Source: CAMAPP01 sp046153685 (lineage in GTDB: Bacteria > Pseudomonadota > Alphaproteobacteria > CADEGL01). Taken from it: a stretch of DNA of 5,043 nucleotides. The stretch covers positions 1 through 5,043 of the forward strand of contig JBJXGH010000025.1 of NCBI GenBank assembly GCA_046153685.1, given 5' to 3'. Positions 1 to 5,043 of this stretch are shown here, one piece after another (position 1 is the first letter of the stretch; the number at the start of each line of letters is the position of its first letter). The position numbers were made by a program, and so were the translations under genes. Below the pieces are notes generated by a model, which made no database searches, was not told the DNA's origin, and saw only the letters and a list, made by a program, of their open reading frames with translations.

Positions 1-2245
1 CGCACACCGCGTTGACCGCTGCGGGCGGCGCGCCCACGCTCCCAGCCTCGCCGCAACCCTTCACCCCCAAGGGATTGGCCGGACTCGGGATCTCGTTGTA
101 GCGGAAATCGAAGCTCGGCATGTCGCCCGCGCGCGGCAGGCCGTAATCCATGAACGAGCCGGTCAAGAGCTGACCCGATTCGTCATAGGCGCAGCCCTCG
201 TGAAATGCCTGACCCAGGCCTTGAACCACGCCGCCGTGCACTTGGCCCGCAACGAGCAACGGATTCATCACTCGGCCGAAATCATCCACGATCGTGTAGC
301 GCGCGATGTCCGTATGCCCGGTATCGGGATCCAGCTCGACCTCGCAGATATGGCAGCCATTCGGGAAGGTAAAGCTCGTCTGCTTAAAGACGGCGGTTTC
401 GTCCAAACCGGGCTCGACTTCAACTGGCAGGCGTCCCGCTTGGAACGCGCGCTTGCGAACATCGTCAAAGCTGACTTTCTTATCCGTGCCCGCGATCTTG
501 AACGTGCCATCGTCGAAGGCGATATCAGCCTCCGCCGCTTCGAGCATATGGGCCGCGATCTTTTTGGCCTTGGTGATCACCTTTTCACAGGCGTTCTGCA
601 CCGCCGGGCCACAAGTCTGCAATGACCGCGAGCCACCCGTGCCCGAGCCGTAACTCACCGCATTCGTGTCACCCATCAACACCCGGACCGATTCGAACGG
701 AACTCCGAGCTTGTCGGCGACCATCTGCGCGTAAACCGTTTCATGTCCCTGCCCATTCGACTGGGTGCCGACCATCACCGTGACCGGGCCCGAGGCGTCG
801 AACCGGATCTCCGCCATCTCGCTGCCACCGGTGCCGCAAATCTCGATGTAATAAGCCATGCCAATGCCGCGCAGCTTGCCGCGTTTCGCCGATTCCTTGC
901 GGCGCGCGTCGAAATCCGTCCACTCGGCCGCCTTCATGGCGTCTTTCATATTGGTTTCGTAATTGCCGCTATCGTAGGTCAGGCCCGTCACGGTGCTATG
1001 CGGAAAAGCCGCCTGTGCAATGAAATTCCGCCGGCGAAGTTCATCCGGCGGCATACCGATTTCGGCCGCCGCCGCATCGACGATGCGCTCGACCACATAG
1101 GCGGCCTCGGGACGCCCCGCGCCGCGGTAAGCCTCAACCGGAGTCGTGTTCGTGAACACGAGCTTGAACGAGATATCGACGTTTTGGATGGAATAGACTG
1201 CTGCGTGCATGGCGCCCGCCGGTTCCGTCGGAATGCATGGCCCCCAGCATGAGAGGTAACCGCCCATATTGGCGATGCCGGCGACGCGCAACCCAAGGAT
1301 CTTCCCTTCCTTGTCGAGCGCGAGCTCCGCGTGCGTGAGATGATCGCGGCCATGGGTGTCGGATACGAATGCATCCGAGCGGTCGCCCATCCACTTGACC
1401 GGTCGGCCGAGGCGTTTTGCCGCCCAGAGCACCAATGCCTGCTCCCGGTAGGGCACGGCTTTCATGCCGAAACCGCCACCCACATCCGTGGTGATCACGC
1501 GCATCTGATTGGTCGAGATCTTGAAAATATCGCCGGCCATCACGCCGCGCACCGAATGTACGCCCTGGCTGCAGGTGTATAGCGTGAAGCTATCGTTGCC
1601 AGGTTCGTACGTGCCGACCATGCCGCGCGGCTCCATCGAGGCCACGACGACGCGGTTGTTCACCAAATCGACCTTCGTGACGTGATGGGCCTTGGCGAAG
1701 GCGGCATCGGTTTTCGCCTTGTCGCCCTGAAACCAATCGGCGCAGAGATTGCCCCTGACATCGTCCCAGACGAGGGCGGCGCCAGGCTTGAGCGCGGCAC
1801 GCAAATCGGCTGCTGCCGGCAGCACGTCGTAATCCACCTTGACGAGTTCGGCCGCGTCGCGCGCCTGACCCTGGGTTTCGGCGACGATGAAGGCAATCGC
1901 GTCGCCGACATAGCGCGCCTTGTCGCCGGTGAGCAAGGGATGGGGCGGCTGGGCGCATGGCGTGCCGTCGCGGTTGTTAACCGGCGCCTGGCAAGGCAGC
2001 GACCCGAGCTTGTCCGAAGCCGCATCGGCGGCAGTCAGGACCGCCAGAACGCCCGGCGCAGAGAGCGCAGCCTTCACGTCGATTTTCCTGATGCGCGCGT
2101 GCGCGTGGGGCGACCGCAACACATGGCCATGGGCCTGACGCGCGAGATTCACGTCGTCGGCATAGCGGCCATGGCCGGTGAGAAATCGCCTGTCCTCCGT
2201 CCGCCGGATGGCCTGACCTGCCCCGTATTTACGCACCGTCACCAT
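1..2245 (-). CDS. Xanthine dehydrogenase family, molybdopterin-binding (large) subunit, form II CoxL-like; 3' end cut by window
   Basis: This is the catalytic large subunit of a molybdenum hydroxylase, the family that uses water to hydroxylate a carbon, often in an N-heterocycle, aromatic or aldehyde substrate. The frame is open for 748 codons from an ATG at 2245 and leaves the window without a stop; family members are usually about 750-800 residues, so little is missing. An a/b hammerhead domain lies at about residues 15-140 and the molybdopterin domains follow from about 150. Visible motifs are GGGFGMK (256-262), AYRGAGR in the active-site loop (372-378), GQGHET (498-503) and GCGEAGSVG (730-738), whose Glu733 matches the conserved catalytic base. 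AYRGAGR replaces the AYxCSFR loop of true (form I) CO dehydrogenase, so this is not expected to be a CO oxidiser. No signal peptide is visible, which suggests a cytoplasmic enzyme. It should need a 2Fe-2S subunit and an FAD subunit, neither of which is in the window. The start is supported by GGGGAG six bases upstream. Family assignment is firm; the substrate is unknown. Confidence 0.96.
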   Translation of the reverse strand, partial: MVTVRKYGAGQAIRRTEDRRFLTGHGRYADDVNLARQAHGHVLRSPHAHARIRKIDVKAALSAPGVLAVLTAADAASDKLGSLPCQAPVNNRDGTPCAQPPHPLLTGDKARYVGDAIAFIVAETQGQARDAAELVKVDYDVLPAAADLRAALKPGAALVWDDVRGNLCADWFQGDKAKTDAAFAKAHHVTKVDLVNNRVVVASMEPRGMVGTYEPGNDSFTLYTCSQGVHSVRGVMAGDIFKISTNQMRVITTDVGGGFGMKAVPYREQALVLWAAKRLGRPVKWMGDRSDAFVSDTHGRDHLTHAELALDKEGKILGLRVAGIANMGGYLSCWGPCIPTEPAGAMHAAVYSIQNVDISFKLVFTNTTPVEAYRGAGRPEAAYVVERIVDAAAAEIGMPPDELRRRNFIAQAAFPHSTVTGLTYDSGNYETNMKDAMKAAEWTDFDARRKESAKRGKLRGIGMAYYIEICGTGGSEMAEIRFDASGPVTVMVGTQSNGQGHETVYAQMVADKLGVPFESVRVLMGDTNAVSYGSGTGGSRSLQTCGPAVQNACEKVITKAKKIAAHMLEAAEADIAFDDGTFKIAGTDKKVSFDDVRKRAFQAGRLPVEVEPGLDETAVFKQTSFTFPNGCHICEVELDPDTGHTDIARYTIVDDFGRVMNPLLVAGQVHGGVVQGLGQAFHEGCAYDESGQLLTGSFMDYGLPRAGDMPSFDFRYNEIPSPANPLGVKGCGEAGSVGAPPAAVNAVC

Positions 2246-2251
2246 GTTCCG

Positions 2252-2257
2252 CTCCCC
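2252..2257 (-). promoter_or_regulatory. Ribosome binding site of the molybdenum hydroxylase large subunit
   Basis: The minus strand reads GGGGAG six bases before the ATG at 2245, an almost ideal Shine-Dalgarno placement. It decides the start in favour of this ATG. Another ATG 20 bases further upstream is out of frame. Confidence 0.7.
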
Positions 2258-2311
2258 GTTCCCATTGAAATAACGCGATATCTCTGCCGCTTCCGCACGA
2301 GCTTGCCGCCC

Positions 2312-2339
2312 ATGATAGGCGAGGCCGAAGCACGGTAAA
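2312..2339 (-). promoter_or_regulatory. Candidate sigma-70-type promoter before the molybdenum hydroxylase gene
   Basis: In the 117-base gap after the transporter gene, the minus strand carries TTTACC (2334-2339, 4 of 6 matches to TTGACA) and TATCAT (2312-2317, 5 of 6 matches to TATAAT), separated by 16 bases. Transcription would begin near 2305 and leave a leader of roughly 60 bases before the ATG at 2245. This would let the hydroxylase genes be expressed separately from the peptidase-transporter pair. The match is by eye only, and such boxes also occur by chance. Confidence 0.35.
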
Positions 2340-2362
2340 AGCGCCGCAATTCACCCCCCCTA

Positions 2363-3637
2363 TCAGCGCCTTTCGGAGCTCGGGCGGACATCGCGGCTGC
2401 GAAGGTAAAACACCAGCATAACCGCCACCATCGCGCCCAGCGCGCCGAACAACGCGCGGTAGGCCAATTCGGGCGTCTTGCCATCGACCATGGGAAAGGC
2501 GCGGATCAGGTGCCCCGAGCTCAACAGGAGGAACGTGCCGCCAAGAAAATTCACCGCGTTCATCAAGGTGACGGCCCGGCCGATCAAGCGCTCCGAAAAC
2601 AGCGCGCGGCCCTGCGCCAGAATTGTCACCACGTAATTGCACGCCAAACCTAAGGCGCAGAGCAGTCCCATGGCGAGCGCCAGCGGCGGATGGGGCACCA
2701 GCGCCAATACCAGCAGCGAGCTTGCCGTCAGCGCCGCGCCCGCAACGACCACACGCTTGCGCGAATCGAAGATGCGGTCGAGCGGGCCAAAGCCCACATT
2801 GCCGATCAGCATCGCAACCGTCATCAGCAGCAACATATTGCCGCGCTCGATGGTTCCCAGACCGTGAATATCGGCGAGATAGGGGCCCGCCCATAAGGCG
2901 CGAATGCAGAGGACGATTCCGAGGCTACAAAATGTCAGCGCCAGAATGGGGCGAATCGCGGGTTCGCGCCACACCTGGCCCGCGCCGCGCAGAATATCGC
3001 CCAGGGTTTCGCGGCGTCGCGCGTGAAAGGGATGGCCCGGCGGCGCGTCGCGCACCACGAAGACCAGCTGGAGGACGAGGATCACGTTCAGCGCCGCCAA
3101 GCCAAGGAACGTGTCGCGCCAGCCAAAGCCTTGAACCGCCGCCGCCAATGGCGTGGCCGAGAAGACAATTCCGACATTCCCCAATCCCGAGAACAACGCA
3201 ATCATGGTCGCCATGCGATCGGGCGGGAACCAGCGCGCGAACACGACGATGGCGCCCGACAAGCCTATCGCGCAGCCCGCGCCCATGATGGCCTGGGCGG
3301 CGGCAAGCTCGCCCGAGGTGCCAGCGATGGAAAGGATGATCGCGCCAATCACTGGCAGCAACATCATGCCCACGATCGTCCATCTGGGGCCAAAACGGTC
3401 GAGCGAAAGCCCAGCGGGAATTTGCGCGACCGCAAAGGCAAAAAAGAACGCAGCCGTGATATTGCCGAGATCGTCCGGCGTGAGACTCATTTCGAGCCGC
3501 CATTCCGGCGCCATGACGGCGTTGGTCGAACGGTAGATCGTGCTCATCAGATAGAGCACATACATGCTGAGCCAGATCGCCACCGCCTTGGCGCGGGGAT
3601 CGTGCGTGCCTGTCGGCGGCGCCACGATCCTACTCAA
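2363..3637 (-). CDS. Major facilitator superfamily (MFS) transporter, 12 transmembrane helices
   Basis: This is an inner-membrane secondary transporter of 424 residues, normal for a 12-helix MFS protein. Hydrophobic segments fall at roughly residues 17-37, 55-77, 86-105, 112-135, 143-167, 175-195, 230-250, 267-287, 296-313, 318-341, 352-376 and 395-412, with a polar central loop at about 197-228. The loop after helix 2 has the MFS motif A, GLSLDRFGPRW (76-86), and the C-terminal half has a degenerate repeat of it, GPLDRIFDSRKR (284-295). The segment ARWFPPDRMATM (134-145) after helix 4 resembles other organic-anion or nutrient MFS carriers. The start used here is TTG at 3637, which overlaps the upstream peptidase stop by 8 bases; GTG at 3625 (codon 5) is an equally possible start, and both keep helix 1. 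The overlap implies co-transcription with the peptidase, so it may import that enzyme's substrate. Substrate and direction cannot be read; efflux is possible. Confidence 0.93.
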   Translation of the reverse strand: MSRIVAPPTGTHDPRAKAVAIWLSMYVLYLMSTIYRSTNAVMAPEWRLEMSLTPDDLGNITAAFFFAFAVAQIPAGLSLDRFGPRWTIVGMMLLPVIGAIILSIAGTSGELAAAQAIMGAGCAIGLSGAIVVFARWFPPDRMATMIALFSGLGNVGIVFSATPLAAAVQGFGWRDTFLGLAALNVILVLQLVFVVRDAPPGHPFHARRRETLGDILRGAGQVWREPAIRPILALTFCSLGIVLCIRALWAGPYLADIHGLGTIERGNMLLLMTVAMLIGNVGFGPLDRIFDSRKRVVVAGAALTASSLLVLALVPHPPLALAMGLLCALGLACNYVVTILAQGRALFSERLIGRAVTLMNAVNFLGGTFLLLSSGHLIRAFPMVDGKTPELAYRALFGALGAMVAVMLVFYLRSRDVRPSSERR

Positions 3638-4937
3638 GCCCTTCGAGCATCATCTTTACTTCCGCGGGCGTCTTATGCCGCGCGATCTGGCCCGTGCGCA
3701 CCAGCGCGTGCCATGTGAACTCGGCCGCCACCGCCGCGCCGAACTTGAATTCCGATTCGTGGACCTTGTCGCGCGTGTCGCCGGCCATCAGCAAATACTT
3801 GACCGCCGATTCGCTCGCATCGAATCCGCAAACCAAGCGTAAGGCTGGAATGCCGTGACGGGCGAAATTGTAGTGGTCGGAATTGCGCCGCAGATCGCGC
3901 ACCAAATCGAGCGAAATACCGAGTTGCCGCCCGACTGTTCGGGCCATGTCCTCGAGTTCCGGAAACTCGCTCGTCAGGCATGCCAGGCGCGGGCTGCCTG
4001 CGATGGTGTCGAGATTGACATCGACCGCGATCCGGCGCCGCTCCTCCTCCGGCAATTCGTTGACGTAAACCCGACTGCCGTAAAGTCCCCACTCCTCGGC
4101 CGTGAACAACATGGCCCGGAGGCCGCGTGGCATATTCGGGACATGGGGCGCGAGGGCCTGAAGAATGTTCGGCACCGCCGCGGCCCCCGTGCCGTTATCC
4201 AGCGCGCTCTGGCCCAGATCATGTCCGTCGTAGTGCGCGGACAGCACCACCCATTCCGGCCCGCGCCCGGCGACCTCGGCGATGAGGTTGACGGAATCTT
4301 CCTTCCAGCGCCGCCCCGCGACTTCGATGCGCAGCCGCGCGCCCGGCGCCATCGCCGCTATCATCGCGCCGGTTTCCAGGCTTACGCCGATCGCGGGAAT
4401 GTCCTTGTCGCTATTGTCGGGCGCGAAGCCCGATACGGTCATCTCGCCGGGTACGCAATTGGCGATCACGAACCCCACCGCGCCGCGCTCGCGCGCCCAC
4501 ATATATTTTCGCATCCGGTGCACCGTGCCGGCGGCAAACGGATATTCATGGCGCACAAGCGCGACACGGCCTCTGAGCCGCGCCTCGGCCGTTTCGAAAT
4601 CGGCGAGCGTTCCACGTCCGATATCGACGATCTCGGCCACAAGCCCGCCTTGCGGCGTGTCGGGCGACCACAGCAGGGAATGGCAGGCGCGCGGCCGCGT
4701 GTCGCCGTCAAGCAGCGTCAGCGCCGAGCGTATTCTCTCCCAGCCGTCATAGCTGAAGCGGTGCTCCGATAGCCGGACACCAGGAATCTCGGCAAGGCGT
4801 TTGCGCAGGAAATCGCGCGCGCGATGTTCGCTTGGACTCGACCACAATCGGCCGCCGCAGGCGCACAATGCATCCAGATCTTGGAGCATACGTGGCGAGC
4901 GCCAAAGTTCGCCAATCACCCGGTCGTGCAAAGACAT
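3630..4937 (-). CDS. M28-family zinc metallopeptidase with PA-type insert, cytoplasmic
   Basis: This is a co-catalytic di-zinc exopeptidase or amidase-like hydrolase of 435 residues. The M28 catalytic set is complete: His235 (in SAHYDGHD), bridging Asp247 (SALDNGTG), general base Glu281 with ligand Glu282 (TAEEWGLYGS), Asp310 (NLDTIAG) and His393 (KVHES). The spacings 12, 35 and 28 between the first four ligands equal those I recall for the Streptomyces griseus aminopeptidase (H85, D97, E132, D160). Residues about 95-200 look like a protease-associated (PA) domain placed before the catalytic core. The N-terminus is charged with no signal peptide or membrane anchor, unlike many secreted M28 enzymes, so it probably acts in the cytoplasm. 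The ATG at 4937 has GGAG seven bases upstream. It starts 24 bases after the preceding gene and overlaps the transporter gene by 8 bases, so an operon is likely. The true substrate could be a dipeptide, an acylated amino acid or another amide. Confidence 0.93.
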   Translation of the reverse strand: MSLHDRVIGELWRSPRMLQDLDALCACGGRLWSSPSEHRARDFLRKRLAEIPGVRLSEHRFSYDGWERIRSALTLLDGDTRPRACHSLLWSPDTPQGGLVAEIVDIGRGTLADFETAEARLRGRVALVRHEYPFAAGTVHRMRKYMWARERGAVGFVIANCVPGEMTVSGFAPDNSDKDIPAIGVSLETGAMIAAMAPGARLRIEVAGRRWKEDSVNLIAEVAGRGPEWVVLSAHYDGHDLGQSALDNGTGAAAVPNILQALAPHVPNMPRGLRAMLFTAEEWGLYGSRVYVNELPEEERRRIAVDVNLDTIAGSPRLACLTSEFPELEDMARTVGRQLGISLDLVRDLRRNSDHYNFARHGIPALRLVCGFDASESAVKYLLMAGDTRDKVHESEFKFGAAVAAEFTWHALVRTGQIARHKTPAEVKMMLEGLE

Positions 4938-4944
4938 GGAAAGA

Positions 4945-4948
4945 CTCC
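4945..4948 (-). promoter_or_regulatory. Ribosome binding site of the M28 peptidase
   Basis: The minus strand reads GGAG seven bases before the ATG at 4937, within the short 24-base gap after the preceding gene. It supports this start. I see no promoter boxes in so short a gap, so translation is probably from a shared transcript. Confidence 0.6.
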
Positions 4949-4961
4949 GGCCGGAGGAAAA

Positions 4962-5043
4962 TCAGGCGTCGCGCCGCGCGAGACCAAGGCGATCGAGCGC
5001 GCGAATCTCGCCTTCGATGAGCCGGCGCACCACCGAGCGCATG
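4962..5043 (-). CDS. C-terminal end of an unidentified protein, cut by the window edge
   Basis: On the minus strand an open frame enters from the right edge and ends with TGA at 4962-4964. The 26 visible codons encode a charged, Arg-rich, probably helical tail (MRSVVRRLIEGEI, then RALDRLGLARRDA). The first visible Met is unlikely to be the real start, because the frame is open to the edge and no upstream sequence can be seen. The end lies only 24 bases before the peptidase start on the same strand, which suggests it is the upstream member of the same operon. Too little is present to name a family. Existence is inferred from the open frame, spacing and strand. Confidence 0.6.
   Translation of the reverse strand, partial: MRSVVRRLIEGEIRALDRLGLARRDA

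Noticed and set aside
200..625. A 141-codon open frame on the plus strand opposite the hydroxylase C-terminal half
   Set aside because: The minus-strand frame there encodes conserved family sequence (for example the region leading to GCGEAG), and the plus-strand product has no family features.
1..2245. Aerobic CO dehydrogenase large subunit (coxL)
   Set aside because: The active-site loop reads AYRGAGR, not AYxCSFR, so the copper-binding Cys of true CO dehydrogenase is missing.
2307..2321. A small inverted repeat (CGCC, 7-base loop, GGCG) considered as a terminator for the transporter gene
   Set aside because: The stem is only 4 base pairs with no following T-run on the minus strand, and it overlaps the candidate -10 box. 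It is too weak to call.
1682..2338. A 218-codon open frame on the plus strand opposite the start of the hydroxylase gene
   Set aside because: It is antisense to a clearly conserved hammerhead domain and shows no recognisable motif, so I treat it as a shadow of the real gene.
2229..2894. A 221-codon minus-strand frame spanning the transporter end and the intergenic gap
   Set aside because: It is a different frame of the transporter gene and lacks hydrophobic helices or motifs. It remains open only because GC-rich DNA has few stops.
3855..4772. A 305-codon open frame on the plus strand opposite the peptidase gene
   Set aside because: It is antisense to a gene with a full set of M28 catalytic residues. 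Its translation is rich in Arg, His and Ala without recognisable domains, typical of a shadow frame in GC-rich DNA.

Overview
The window is GC-rich, densely packed bacterial DNA, and every gene I can support lies on the minus strand. The high GC content, tight packing and protein families suggest an alphaproteobacterium (Rhodospirillales- or Hyphomicrobiales-like). That placement is an inference from style, not from a marker gene.

Reading along the minus strand (from high to low coordinates), the layout is as follows. (1) The last 26 visible codons of an unidentified gene end at 4962. (2) After 24 bases comes a complete M28-family zinc peptidase of 435 residues (4937 to 3630) with an inserted protease-associated (PA) type region and no signal peptide. 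(3) Overlapping its stop by 8 bases is a complete 12-helix major facilitator superfamily (MFS) transporter of 424 residues (3637 to 2363), probably with a TTG start. (4) After a 117-base gap holding a plausible promoter and a good ribosome binding site comes the large, molybdopterin-binding subunit of a xanthine dehydrogenase/CO dehydrogenase-type molybdenum hydroxylase. It starts at 2245 and runs off the left edge with 748 residues visible, which is nearly the whole protein.

Together the genes look like part of a small-molecule uptake and catabolism cluster: a transporter imports a compound, a cytoplasmic metallopeptidase or amidase cleaves a peptide- or amide-like bond, and a molybdenum hydroxylase oxidises an (often N-heterocyclic or aromatic) product. 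The individual families are well known. The specific substrate cannot be read from the sequence, and the FeS and FAD partner subunits expected for the hydroxylase are not in view. I found no RNA genes, mobile elements, CRISPR arrays or significant repeats. Nothing here amounts to a clearly new type of system; the main point of interest is the unexplained gene combination.
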